From Neopestalotiopsis rosae (lineage: Eukaryota; Ascomycota; Sordariomycetes; Amphisphaeriales; Sporocadaceae): DNA of 64,000 nt. The stretch lies in assembly GCA_023078685.1 (NCBI GenBank), contig JALGAS010000003.1:558001-622000 (forward strand), written 5' to 3'. Below are positions 46,067-61,509 of the stretch, in pieces (the stretch's first letter is position 1; each line of letters opens with the position of its first letter). Under the pieces are notes generated by a model. The model was not told the DNA's origin and did no database searches. It was given only the letters and a program-made list of their open reading frames with translations. The position numbers were made by a program, and so were the translations under genes.

Positions 46067-49000
46067 TTAACCGTCGATTTAGTCGAAGCAGTTGACGATC
46101 TGGTGTGAATTTGACAAGAGTTGGGTGTTTCACGGGCTCGCTCTCTTCTTGTGCGCGGCCGGCGTACTGTACGTTTATTATGGTAGCTTCACTCAAAGCC
46201 AACGATGGTCCTTAGGTGTTGCCCCCAGCCCGCCCCAAGCTGGATTGCATTAGTGGGGGTGGACTTCTTGTTACTTTTTTTTTTCTTGGAGGCCTTGCAG
46301 GTTGCAGGTTGCAGGTAGGTAAGGTGGGTAGGGGCTCGCCAAATAACGCGTAATTGGAGGCCGGTCCTTTAATCGAGACTTGCAGGATACAGGTAAACAG
46401 CAAGGCGAACAAATGAAGGAATGACCCAGCCGATGGGCCTTCAATTGGAGCCCGGTCCTGAGTAGCAGGACTCGGTATCCAGCGGAATTGGCGGCAGATG
46501 GGCAGCGGCGAAGAGGAAGTGTTTCGTCTGCCTAGTTAGGTAGCAACGTCCGCTAAAGCTGGTGAGAGCCCAAAAGAGGGCCGGTGGCTGGCTGTATGTA
46601 GGTAGGTATGCTCGGCCAATGTGAAGATATGTGGCAGGTTGAGGTTCGCTCGTCCCTACTTCTAATAATCCATCCACAGAAGAGCTGGACAGATGATGAT
46701 GAATGGCTGATGATGGCAAAATAGATGGGATGCCCCCGGGCGTCTTTGTTGGTGTCCGGGGTCCGGGTCGCTCCAAGGTAAGCTTTTATCGCGGGTGTTT
46801 TACACAGCAAGGTACAAGGTTGGCGGCTGCACTGCAAAAAAAAGAGAGCTTCTGCTGCCAAAGTCTTCGCGTCGCGGGTACAAGCTTGAATGCGCTCAGA
46901 TGTCGGACAAATCCAAGCAAAACTGACGAGGAACAAGAGAACTGCGTTTGTTCAAAAAATTCCCAACGTACGAATCTGTAAAAGGTGGAAAAGAAGAGGG
47001 GAATTGGTCGAATACTGGCTGAAAGGAAGAAGATCTAAAACATTTTCGGGTGTTCCCTCTGGACTTTTTTTCACAGAACAAGTTTCAGTCGAACTACGTA
47101 GTACCTAGCAGTAGCTGAAGCCGGTCTGGTCGTAGTATGTAGGAGTTGGAGCAGTGTTGTTATTGTTGTTGTTATTTTTCCGCCCGCGATTTGACTTTGG
47201 GGAAAAGCAACAGCGGCTGGCAGTCGAGTGGTTGGTTCTTCCGTATTCAAAAATCACAGATACATACACACAAGATTGATTACGAGAGCTCCTGAGATGC
47301 AGCAAGGCAAAAGGGCAGACACACCAAGGCGATGAGCATGTCTCTCAATTCAGGAGACTGCTGCTGGAAGACTGGCCGGTCGACGGGACCTAGGAGATTG
47401 CCTCATGGTGACTTTCATTTCCAACTTCACGAACCACTGGCTTTTAGTTTCTAGGTGCCCTTCAGGTCCCCTCTGGTCCCTTCAAGGGTCCAGCTATCGT
47501 GATACAAACCCCGACCCACGGAATGGACCCGGGTGCAATATGGACCTCCAAAACTTCCCAGGGTGACAGTGGCACTAGCTCCGCAAGTAGTTTGGTGTCT
47601 GCAGATCTACCAGACGAACTGGACGAGAATAACTCGTGCACCACACACGGTACAGCTAATGGTTTGTGCTACAGGCCTGGCTGGGCTCCCAAGGGCTCTT
47701 GTGCCTTGAGATGAAGTCTGATAAGTGGTTCACAACCTCCCAAGCTAGCAGCCACGTTGCAAGACCCGTGCAAGACCGTGCCAATTAAAAGTAGTTCGCA
47801 GATGCCGCTGGGTACAATTCCGACATGGTATCAGATGAAGTGTTCATCATGAAGTCCAAGTGTTGCTGGTTTGCACGTGTTGTAGGTATTTATTTAGCAG
47901 CCGAGGACGAAGAGGAGGATGGTTTCCATTTTGGATCGATCGATCTGATAAAATACCGTACGCTTCAGACTGCAACAAATACAGCCTTTCCGAGTCAAGG
48001 TTCTCCTAGTGCTCAAGTGCTTGTTTGCAAGTGGCTTCTTTTCTTCTTCTGCGTAGGCATTGATTATTTGATACTGATTTGAAACATATATTTTCTTTCT
48101 TTCTTCCACATGCACATTGACGCCACATAAAACTTTTGAAATAGCTCGTGTACATAGTATTGGCAAGCATTGGACCCTGGCGCTGGCGACATGCATGGTT
48201 CTTTATGCATTATACCCGCATGTGCAGAGGTTGATGCAGCCCTTCTTTTTGTGCACGGATGGGTTCCTAACATTCGAATGTCGTATATGTAAGGCAGAAA
48301 TTGCAAAACAGCCCAAATTATAAGACCCAATATACATATCGTACTGTGTCGACCCTTGCATGGGGAAGAGACTTTAGTTTCCGGTCTCAAGAAGACGGTT
48401 CGCATCAGTTAGACTGCAGACACACTGTAGCTGCAGGCGAAAGTGACTGGATCAATGAATGACAGTCGTATTACACTTGATTCAGGGTACGACTGGTTGG
48501 TAATCCAGTACCGGGGTTCCCTCTTCCCTTGACGTACGTACCCGGCTTCTAGAAGCTCCATTCCCAGCTGCTGCGCGGCATACACAGCCTAGGTAAGGTG
48601 CGGAAGGGCCCCTGAGCTCCATACCCGGCCCGAGCACAAGCTAATTACCTAGGTACCTTGCCCTGCCTGCTGTGAGGAAAATGTGGGGGAGTAGCTAAAG
48701 TTGAGCAAGCCCGTTCGGGTTCAACAAGTGACATTTTGACTTTGACAGCTACTAAACCGGGTGATCATACACGGATTCAGATGAGAGTCTGACATCTTTT
48801 TTTCCTGCCGAAAGACTCGAAGCTTGGAGAAGATTTTAATACCAAATTACCTGAGGAGCAAGCAACAGGCCTGGATCCTGTCTCCAGTCTCCAGTCACTT
48901 GAGGACAAATCGCCCCCTTCACTTTGTCGGTTATTGGTGGATGGCAAGGGCATTTGCTTGACACTGTCGAACTTCATTGCATCCCCACTCTTCGGTCATT

Positions 49001-49897
49001 AGCTGTGGAATGTCTACCAATTTCGTTGCTGGGCCACTTGATCCAAACATTGTCAGGAGCCAGCACTTGAGCTTTGGCGTCACTTCCCAAATCGTGTCTT
49101 TTCTCTGAACTTCTTTTCATGCGTGCGCAGAGACGCTCCCGTGCCCAAAGTCAAGTAAAGACAATGATGGAATCGTCTACGACAGCACCGACCAGGCAGC
49201 TAGCTTTCTTGCCTAGCTGCCCAGATCAAGTTCCCCGTTCCATCCATTCCGTCGGATCTTCTTTTTACGAAGAAAAATACAAGGGCTAAACAGTCCCATT
49301 TCACGCGTCTCCACCCAATCGGCAAGACGCGAATGACTGCTCTCGAAACCCCCCGGTCGGACTCCTCGAAGAATCCACCCCTGATATTCTAACGATGTCC
49401 ATCCCTAGGGTTCAGGTAGGTTAGGTACGAAGCAGTTAGTTGGCTGTCGCTCCTCTCTGCCTACCGTACGTACTCGAACTCCTCTCGCTCGACGTGTACC
49501 TCCTGCTTGCTACCTGCCTACCTACATTACCACTGTTCCTTCGCCGGCATGTCGACGTAGGTTACTCCATTATACCTTTAGACCCAGAGATTTTGTTCAA
49601 ACAGCGCCTGCCTACTTGCCAGACTACTGAACTCCCGCTCACTCCCCGTTAAACTGTACCTCGACATCTTACCGTTTTTTGGTCGCTGTTGTACATAGCC
49701 ATCTTCTTCTCTCTTTCTCACTATCTTTCTCTCACTTGTTTTACTACTATTCGGCCTTACCAATCGTACATCTAATCGGTTCCCGTCTCTTCCGTCTCAT
49801 AGACCTGCAGGCCTGAACTCAACTGCCATTACATCCCTTCGCTACTGAATATCTTCAACCATTCTACTTGACTGGTCTTCCATCTTGGCTGCTCATC
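46067..49897. promoter_or_regulatory. 3.8-kb divergent region, Kar9 / unrecognised gene
   Basis: No gene is supported on either strand. GGTAGGTA/CCTACC words recur (46311-46331, 46598-46610, 49413-49428 and 49511-49525), a TTG/TTA microsatellite-like stretch lies at 47156-47177, and CCTAGGTA words occur at about 48590 and 48645. The last 400 bp before 49898 are pyrimidine-rich, as in a promoter and leader. Confidence 0.45.
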
Positions 49898-51541
49898 ATG
49901 GCTTACAGGATGTCCCTCGACGAGCCAACCAGGCCGAGGATGTCTCTTGATGAACCTATTCGCCGCCGTGGCTCGCCCGCCCTGGAGACGGTGCCAACAA
50001 GGGCATTGGGCGCCCTAAGCTTGAGATTCGGCCGCACCATATCAACAGCCTCATCAGAATCCCGCGCTTCCAGCTCAGATGCCTCATCATACCGATACTC
50101 TCTTGACAACGACTCCTACTCACGACAGTCATCCGCCAGCTATACGTCAGCCCCGTCCGTAACGGACAGAAAGTCCAAACGTTATTCCTCAGCAAGCTTC
50201 TTTGGTGTCGGTAAATCAAAGCGACGAGGATACTCGAGGCCTGACGGGACCGATTTTGCAGAGAGCGCCAAGCACAGAGATAGTGTTTTGAGTCTCGGAA
50301 GCATTACTCACCTCCAGCATTATTTCGCTAGGACCGGATTGTTGGATGGGAAGGGCGGACAGCTTGCGAGGAAGAGAAACCCCAGAGCTACGCTGGATTT
50401 CTCACAAGTGGATATGCCGGCACTTCTTTCGCCCATTGTGTCCGGTTATGACTTTGACTCGCCATATGCTTCTCCCATGAGCACGAGTCCTGACTTTAGC
50501 TCTATCCATGGCTACTTTGCTCAGTCGCCCATCACAGACAATGCCGTCTTCGACTCGGACGACGATGAAGAGGATGAGGCGGGCGCCAATATGCTTCCTC
50601 CAACCACTAGCACCTACAAGCATAGGGAGAAGCACATTCCCAAGCCGCCAACAAATGCCGAGCTTAAGGCCGAGTTGAACTCGGCCCTTGACACTGCCGC
50701 CAGGGCGCTACGCGAGTCTGCGGCGGCAACAGCTTCATCTCGTGCGTCGATTGTGATTACAACACCTGATAAGACTGCCGCTCAGGGACAGGGCTGGTAT
50801 GAGCTTCAGGGCATGCAGATCCTCGACGTCATGACTTTGGCCATTCGTGCCGCCAAGGTTTACTATACGTCCCATGATCACCCTGAGCGCCTGGACACGA
50901 TTAAGTCTGAAAAGGAAGTGCGCTCGGAGCTTTGGGGCGTCATGGAGGTCTTGAAAAATATGGCGACACGCAACTTCATTTGTGGTATGCACGACCATGA
51001 ACATGACATCATGCTATCTTGGATTGAGAGCATCCGCTCAATGCTCAAGCGGGAAGAGGAACTCGAAGCAGCAGATCGGGCAGAAAGGGCAGGATGGACC
51101 TGGCTGACAGGCAATTGGACCGGCCGAGAGATTGAGCGTGAGATTGTCTTCTTGAACGCCATGATGCCTGAAGATGAGGTGCTACCGGCATACACTCCGA
51201 TCACAGAATCTGCAGAGCTGCCGACACCATTCTTGCAGAGTATGCAGAATGGACTGCGCCTTGTACAACTTCATAATGCAGCAGTCCGAAAGTCCAAACG
51301 GCGTTTTGGCGCAATTGGCAAATTCCATACCGATACGCAAAAGCCTTACAGATGCGCCGACAACTTGCGCTACTGGATTAAGGCAGCCGAACTTCGGTGG
51401 GAGATCGTCCTCAAGGTGGACGTCATGGGTGTCGTCTACAACCGTGACGCACAAGTATGGTTGGACTTTGAGCAAGCAATCTTCACATGGTGCCGCAAGG
51501 TGCGGGAAGAAATTGCATCTGAGCTGTCAAAGGAGAGCTAA
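49898..51541 (+). CDS. Conserved-looking fungal protein of unknown function
   Basis: A single-exon frame of 547 aa that I cannot assign to a named family. The start is the ATG at 49898 (MAYRMSLDEP). The N-terminus has two imperfect copies of MSLDEPxRxR, then ~170 Ser-rich residues with basic patches (SVTDRKSKRYSS; GVGKSKRRGYS), consistent with phosphoregulation. An acidic DDDEEDE stretch follows at ~216. The C-terminal ~300 residues look folded and mostly helical: AELKAELNSALDTAARALRES, QGMQILDVMTLAIRAAKVYYTSH, SWIESIRSMLKREEELEAADRAERAGW and LRYWIKAAELRWEIVLKVDVMGV. No membrane segment or signal peptide is visible. The long uninterrupted frame, normal codon use and structured C-terminus support a real gene. 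Confidence 0.85.
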   Translation: MAYRMSLDEPTRPRMSLDEPIRRRGSPALETVPTRALGALSLRFGRTISTASSESRASSSDASSYRYSLDNDSYSRQSSASYTSAPSVTDRKSKRYSSASFFGVGKSKRRGYSRPDGTDFAESAKHRDSVLSLGSITHLQHYFARTGLLDGKGGQLARKRNPRATLDFSQVDMPALLSPIVSGYDFDSPYASPMSTSPDFSSIHGYFAQSPITDNAVFDSDDDEEDEAGANMLPPTTSTYKHREKHIPKPPTNAELKAELNSALDTAARALRESAAATASSRASIVITTPDKTAAQGQGWYELQGMQILDVMTLAIRAAKVYYTSHDHPERLDTIKSEKEVRSELWGVMEVLKNMATRNFICGMHDHEHDIMLSWIESIRSMLKREEELEAADRAERAGWTWLTGNWTGREIEREIVFLNAMMPEDEVLPAYTPITESAELPTPFLQSMQNGLRLVQLHNAAVRKSKRRFGAIGKFHTDTQKPYRCADNLRYWIKAAELRWEIVLKVDVMGVVYNRDAQVWLDFEQAIFTWCRKVREEIASELSKES

Positions 51542-52579
51542 ACAAACACGGGAAAAAATCATGGAGGGGCAAAAAGAGTCTGTCGGTCACTAGTGATGAT
51601 TTGATGCCTCGAGGCTTAAGGAGTTTTGAGGAATCCGCGGTTTTTTATTTTATTTTTTATTTTCTACTTCGACTCCGGGCAGCATTTTCAACGGTACAAG
51701 GGAGGTTTAGATTTCGAAGTAAAAAAGGGTCCTTTACATGGGGGCGGGCTGGAGCATTGAACCTGCATAAGATCAGATTTGTCGCGATCATATACCCAAA
51801 GCGCAATACAGCGAGCCTGTCGCGCTCGCGTTAGGATTACCATTTCATTATCCACTGTACAATATAGTCATATTTTAATTAATCTTGTATTTATACGCCT
51901 ATCTGGCAAAAGTTAGACTTTGTAATTAGAACAGCATTGGAAGAGAGTTTCCATTATATTTGTATGTTTTTGAGGTTGCAATTCGTTGTCAGAATGAAGA
52001 GCATAGCACGTGGATTTGGGAATGTGAGTTTAGAGTGTGTGGCGGTTGTCGCTGGTCCTGGAATTGCTTCTGAAACCTTTATGCTTGTATATAATGGGGA
52101 AAACTGCGGTCATGATTGATCAAAACCACCAACAACAGTTATGGGTGTACCAGGTATGAGAAATGGTGCAGAGCAAGCCATGATATATTCAATGTGTATG
52201 CAGTTAGAACTGACCTTTGTGCTGATTGGCTCCAAGATACGAGGCACCGAGGGGCTCTCCTCATTGGTCCAAGCTCCAGAGGTAAGTACCCAGTAGGTTA
52301 GGTAGGAAGGCAGAACCGTGACGACTGCCAGGCCCCCCAAAACACCCCAGCTGGAAACTGGAGAGCTACGCACGCTACCTACCTGAGGTACCCATTGACT
52401 GCTGGGTAACGAACCACTGGACGCCTCGCAACTCTCATCAGCCTCTCCCATCATCTTCCATCACTATTTGACTACAACCGACCACCAAAACACCACGCCA
52501 TTATCCATCTCTTCTTGTTGCTGCCTGCATTCCGTCAACCTATTTCCAGAGTCGTCCGTAAGATACATTAAACGCCAAG
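51542..52579 (+). promoter_or_regulatory. Spacer upstream of proteasome beta-7
   Basis: About 1 kb. The first half is AT-rich (3' UTR of the upstream gene). The second half carries GGTAGG/CCTACC words (52277-52300 and 52375-52390) and a CCACC-rich leader. No yeast-type PACE proteasome element (GGTGGCAAA) was seen. Confidence 0.4.
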
Positions 52580-53551
52580 ATGGATCACCGACCGCAGTTT
52601 TGGGGCCGTGTAAGCTCGCTTCCAGACTTCAAAGTCCCAGTCGACTTGAATGTGATTGCTAACATCTGCTTCTTTTGCCTCTGCTCAGCCCAGAGACGAT
52701 GTCTATGGCAGCTATGATGCTTCCTATATGCGCCCCAACGGCCCCAGCACACACACTCAGTCTCCGATCGTGACCGGAACGTCTGTGGTAGCTCTCAAGT
52801 TCAAGGACGGCGTCGTCATTGCCGCCGACAACCTAGGTATGCTACTAAAGAAAGCGACGGATGTGTCTATTCCTCTCGACAAACACATACATAAGCTTGG
52901 AAATTGTGACTATTGACTGACTTTGTTCTGCTTGTCCGAATAGCCTCGTACGGATCGCTCGCCCGCTTCAACGACGTCAAGCGCCTGCGCACCTTTGCCG
53001 ACTCGACCGTCGTCGGCTTCGGCGGCGACGTGTCGGACATGCAGTACCTCGACCGCCACCTCACAGAGCTCGCCATTGACGAGAACTACCATGCGGACGC
53101 CTCGCATACGCTCAACGCCCGCAACCTGCACAAGTACCTGGCCAAGCTGCTCTACCACCGCCGCTCCAAGTTTGACCCGCTCTGGAACCACCTGCTGGTC
53201 GCCGGCCTCGACGAGGAGGGCAAGCCCTTCCTCGCCGCCACGGACCTGCTCGGCACCACCTTCACCAGTCCCAGCTTGGCCACCGGCTACGGCGAGATGC
53301 TGGCCCAGCCCGTCATGCGCAAGTACGCCCCCGACGAGGAGAGCGCCGCCAAGCTCACCAAGGAAGAGGCCGTCAAGATTGTCCAGGAGTGTATGAAGGT
53401 GCTGTTCTACAGAGATGCCCGATCCCTGGACACGTACTCGATTGCCGTCGTGACTAAGGATGGTGTGGATCTCAAGGAAGACGCCAAGCTCGAGAACCAG
53501 AGCTGGGCGTTTGCTGACAGGATCAAGGGATACGGCACGCAGACTGTCTAA
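52580..53551 (+). CDS. PRE4: 20S proteasome subunit beta-7 (Pre4 type)
   Basis: A non-catalytic beta-ring subunit of the 20S proteasome. The exons are 52580-52609 (10 codons), 52689-52836 and 52944-53551, giving 261 aa. The N-terminal propeptide-like part ([20 protein letters not shown]) precedes the beta-fold start [42 protein letters not shown], a signature of this subunit. It has no N-terminal catalytic Thr-Thr context. The body continues [52 protein letters not shown] and ends [13 protein letters not shown]. Exon 3 uses strongly biased codons, as expected for an abundant protein. Another proteasome gene (Rpt4) lies 8 kb away on the opposite strand, but the genes are not adjacent. Confidence 0.95.
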
Positions 53552-54356
53552 GTTCTGTGGATGACTGGTATAAGGCGGACTGGAGATACATTTCATACAT
53601 GACTTTCAGCACGAAACCCCGTGGACATGACAAAGCGCGAGTGAGGCAAAGATAGACTGCTCTCGGCGTTTGGGGTTTGGATGTGTAACACCAGAGCGAA
53701 TACAAATCTGAAAGCTTTCGCATGGTCAATCGGGCTTGTTGTGGTCAACAATCGTGTCAATATTCCTCCTATGGCTCTTTACGCGTGTGTCTCTGTCCAG
53801 TTTGTAAATCGTCGGGATCACTACAATCCCTGTAGTGGAAGCATACGCGTGTGTGCTTTCTTGTCTCGCTGTCATGACCGGAAACTCCTTCCCTTTTCAT
53901 GCCACGTATTGGTGAACTGGAAGACTCATGCTCGGTAGGTAGTCCCGTTGTACAAGATATTTGAGAGCATGCATATGTATGCCAAATCAGTGACTGTATT
54001 TGGCCGAACACAGTCAATGGAAAGCATCGTACAATCACATCTATCACGAGTGGCAAGCTGAAGCAGAGGCTTTGTCAATGTGTATCAATTAGTGAAAACT
54101 TTCAGTCATCGTCTGTCTAGCTTTTGACTGCGCTAAAAATTCATTTTATCTGCGCGTACATCGTCTGCGGATGTCGTCGCTCGTTCATCGCACCAAATGC
54201 GTGAGTACATTTGGTCGGCTTTTTCCCAAATCCCAGTTCCTTTGTGCTGGGTGAACGGTGATATGCGCCAAATCAATCACCGCTCGTGTATACCTATAGC
54301 AACCAACTCCGGTCGCCGTGGCCAACAAATACTTATTTTCATACAACCAATCTACT
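53552..54356. other. Convergent spacer, beta-7 / GFA1
   Basis: 805 bp between convergent 3' ends. No gene was supported. Confidence 0.5.
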
Positions 54357-57080
<2,724 letters not shown>

Positions 57081-60000
57081 CTTGCCGGCAAGTCTCTTAG
57101 TAGTAGTAGGTTCGTACGAAGTGGGATGGGATGGAGGGGGGGGTTTTGTTCAAGCGAAGCTCCCGCGGGTGGCCTTGTTGATGAGATTGAGTTTACTACG
57201 AAAAGAGGAGGGGTATCAAGAGTGAGCGAAGTGCAAGAGATTGGAGGCAGAAATACTAAGAACAAGAAATGCTTTCCGAAGCAGCACGGTCAAGGGGATT
57301 GCTCTTATTATGTATGCTTCTGGCTTCTCTTTGAGCGCCTGGCTCTGGCTTTGCTGGCTCTCAACTGGCTCTCAACTGGCTCTGGGCTGAGCTGCAACTA
57401 CTACGTACAGTACAGTACTGTAGTACTACTATGGCGGGGGCAGCTGCAGCGTAACAAAGATAGTGGGTCCCAGCTAGTTCTTGGCGTGTGCTAAGCAGCC
57501 CCTGAGCTCCGTATTGCCAGGTGAGTGGCCATGGGGCATCCAGTCCCATCGATGATTTTGGTTTGGGGGGGAACGGAGACGCCATTCGACCAGATCCAAT
57601 GCATCCAATTCATTGCATACATAACAATGTACATACGATGATGGATGATGGATGGTATGGGTTATGTTGTTTGGTATAATGTTCCGCCATGTACCTTCGG
57701 TAGGTTAAATTCAACCAAAGAGACAGAGAGAGAGACACTCAGGATCAACACCAAAGTTTGGATGTTGGCCATGTACCTAATCTAGACTTTTTGCTTGCTT
57801 GTATGTAACATCTGTACATACATTTGATACAAGCCAGCACTTTACCATTCACAACTATTTTCCTTCTTTGCTTCTTTGTAGCCAGTGGAATCGCAGCCGT
57901 TGGAGTTGTATTCAGATCGGTACAACGAAAGAATGCAGAAAAAACAAAAAGCAAAGAAACGAAAACCCAACAAGATCCCGATCATCGCCCGCTGGCTGCT
58001 GACAAGAGGTTTGGAAGAAATTGACGTGATGTGATGACCACTATGCAACAACCACGTCTTGTTCCCCCCAGCCTCACCCGCGGCTTTGTGCGACTAGACA
58101 CCAATATACTGCTCCGGGGATCGACTTCCCCTTTGGAGTTCTTTGTGTGAAAATCACTCTATTCTCGCCATTTGACCTGGCTTTGCTAGTAAACAAGTGT
58201 GGTAGCGACTTACGTACAATGCCAAGGCATTTTGCCGGGCAGCGACCGAACCCGTTTTGCCATTGACTCGTTGTTGCTTTCTGCTTTTTCATGCATTGTC
58301 AGATTTGGCCCCTCTTGCTGGGCTCACTCATGGTTTGATACATACTACTACTTGCACTACTACCAGCTACTACTGCACAGCGTCTCTATCCCTCTCATCA
58401 GGGTTTGTACGGAATACATTGACCGAGAAACTATTTGCATTCTCGTGGCTCTTCCGTATCGACAATTGAGGATCCCTTGCTGCAGGACTGTCAGGGAGGA
58501 ATTTGCAAGAGCGACTTCATTTTCGTACGGGCACAGTGCAACCATGCAGCAAATCACTACCTTCATGATCTATCTGTCCTGTTCTGCACCCCCGTTCCCG
58601 TTCCCCATCGTATATCGTGGTGTACCTGACAATCCATCCCACTATTAACTAACTACCAACCTACCAAAAACCCACTACCTGTCGGTACGAGCTGGGCCCT
58701 GGGGATGGCTCCCACAGCAACATGGTCAACGTGGTGGCTGAAGAGCACAGAGCAGGGCATCACCCTGGCTCGGCAACGCCAGGTATGACAAGGATCTAGC
58801 GTCATTCGTTTGAACTGGAACCCATGCAGGCTTGCGGCGGACGACCCAACAGCGAAACAGCCATACCAGAGAGGCGATGGAATTCCCAAGCGGGTTGGCG
58901 GGTTTGGCGGGCTGGTGGCTCTCTACGGAATAATCTATGCCCACTGAAACTGCACTATCAACACCACTGCGGCCGTCTGACCGCAGCTGTTACTGGCCCA
59001 ACGCCGCCCATCCTACTGGACCTACGAATAGGCAATTGGAGCTGGCTATGAGCCTCTCTTGTTTGCATCTCGTCTCTGACAGCGGGCGGTTCGCCCAATT
59101 GCTGACACGCTTGGGGCTCGATCCTGAACGCCCTGCCCCTCCTCTTTTCTTTCTGCTCGTCAGGCTTGTGTACAACTAAATATCGTTCCAAGGGCTTAGA
59201 CGTCGTTAGTCCAAACATGGGACGAGTCCAAGTGGATATCGCTGCCGTCTTTGGAGGGAAACGAGGTAACCGAAAAGTAAGGAAAAGCAAAAAAAAAGTT
59301 CTGTCTATTCTTCCACCACCACCACCCTTAGAAAGGCAAACAAGCAAAGTGGCCCCCATCCATACCATCCATCAGCGTTCCCGTATCCGCATGCAGATCT
59401 TGCGGGCCAATACCAGAGGACATTGGGCAAGCTTGCGATCTCAAAAGCTTGGGAAGACACTATCCATTGACCGTCCCTGGCCTTGCTTGGGTCATACGAG
59501 GTTTGTGGTGGCCCCTTGTGCTATGCATGGCAATATCTCCGATACCCTACGCTCTTGAACCTGCACTTCCTTGGCTCTGCGTTTATGCAATCCAACCCTT
59601 TGACGACATTTTTTCTCTTGCCTGCCTGTCGTCCCTCCCGACCTGTGGCCTGTCGGGTGCCTTGCTCTAGCGCGGGCGCGCCCTTTGGATACCACTGTGT
59701 ATGTATTTCGTAGGCAAGAGAATAACAGCCAAGCCCCCGCCAACCCGCCCAATGGAGATCGCCGGGCGCAACAAGGCCTCCGCTGGCGACCTTCTCGAAG
59801 TCGTACTGCGGAAATTCCAAAACCACAGCCTCATTTTAAGGGGACTCTACATCTCTACCGGGTTAGTCCGGTGACTAAGAATTCTCAATCGCTAAGAATA
59901 GCATCCCTAGCAGCACCTGCTGCATTTCTCGGGAAGCACTTCTGATGTCAGACGGCAGGGATCAAATCAAATTTCGTGGTCATTCCTCCCAAATGCCGCC

Positions 60001-61509
60001 GGATCTTGACATTGCCTTGAAAGACCATCGCGACATAGATGCCATTTCGCGGGACAGGCGACCGGGATCAGTCCAATAGGAAAAGACCCTTTCACATGAA
60101 AAATTATTGACAAAAAAAACAAAAAAAAAAGTTGCTGCGGATAAGGTCAACAAGTCTGATTGATCACTCGTGAGTCTGGTTGGTTGAAACCCGCGATTAT
60201 GATAAGATGAGTCTCACTCTTGCATTGTCACCAACAGACATTCGAGAAATCCTCTTGATCAGCCGTACGCTCTTGACTGGCTATCCAGAAGGCCAAGGAA
60301 TCCGAACGGCTTGACCTGTTCGTTTCTCAACGTTTGACCTATCTCTGTGGTCGCTTGTAGTGAACAAAGAGAAACGACGCAGCCACACGCCTCGGCTACT
60401 GCAGAAGACTACAGCCATACCACGACGCCACGACGTTGTGATCTGATATGTTTCTTATAAGTGAAAGGCTGTAAAAAATATTCTCTACCTATCAACGACA
60501 AGTAGAGAATAGGCTGTCACAATCGATAGTGTTCGGGTCACTCTCAACCAATCGGCTTTGTCCACATCGTTGGAAGGGGTGGGAAGAGTTCGCGGAGCTA
60601 GCCTGTTGATCATAAAATCCTCTCTACCCAAAACATGACCATTATACACAGTGCTATTGACCGCCTTGTTTCTTTCCTCTTCTACTTTTGCTCTACATAG
60701 TACGATTCTTCAGGCCCAAATGGACACTAGAACGGTAAAGTTTTTGGATCAACCAAGACTAGTCCTAAGAAAAAACGCTACGTTGTGGTACTACTGGTGA
60801 TGCCGGACCGATGGGCTGCATCCTCTCCAAGCCGCCCCGCTCCATTACATACAAGCAATGGGAAACTGAACTGAGCAAAAGCCGAGTAGGTTCGCAGTAA
60901 GTAATGTGGGGTTAGGAAGCGGCATGAAAAGGGCGTTGGATTTTTTTTGTCAATTATCCAATTCGACACAATTGATGGGAATTTTTGAGTCATGTTACAA
61001 GAAAAGCACAGGAAACTTGATCGTTCGAGTTCTTTCATACATGCTTCTCACCGCCAAAAGCTTGACTCTTGCCTTTTTGAGCGAGAGAAAGGAAAAAAGC
61101 TATGTGTTGGATCATGGTCCGGGCTCCCACGGGTCTACGGAGTTATGTACGCGCATGAGTTTCAATAGATCTGGAGCCCTCGGCAATTGTTCCGATAGCC
61201 ATGGTGTTCTCGTCCACTGAGGATACACGCTTTGAGCCCGTGCCAGAGGCAGGAGAAAACAATCACCAACACGAGCAAAGAAATGAACAGATTCGTCTAC
61301 TCTGTCAAGAGTCGTATCACATCGATAGTCCTCACGGCAGCCAAAAGAAGCTGATAATCATCACAAGTACTCTAATTTCTCAAGAGTACCTTGGTAGAAT
61401 TACATCGAGGTATAGTCATGCGGACTGATGTGACCAAGCCTCGTTGTCTATTTGCCGTGCCAACGCCTAGCAAAAAACCACTGAATCAAGATCGTTCACT
61501 CCCTATAGC
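57081..61509. other. 4.4-kb gene-free region upstream of GFA1
   Basis: Both flanking genes are on the minus strand, so this holds the GFA1 promoter and leader and the Rpt4 3' UTR. The first few hundred bp are pyrimidine-rich on the minus strand. Short tandem repeats occur at about 57353-57385 (GGCTCTCAACT) and 57638-57656 (GATGGAT). Small ORFs show no family resemblance. An unannotated non-coding transcript is possible but not shown. Confidence 0.4.

Noticed and set aside
52910..53596. A 228-codon minus-strand frame opposite proteasome beta-7
   Set aside because: It is the shadow of a strongly biased exon; beta-7 is unmistakable on the + strand.
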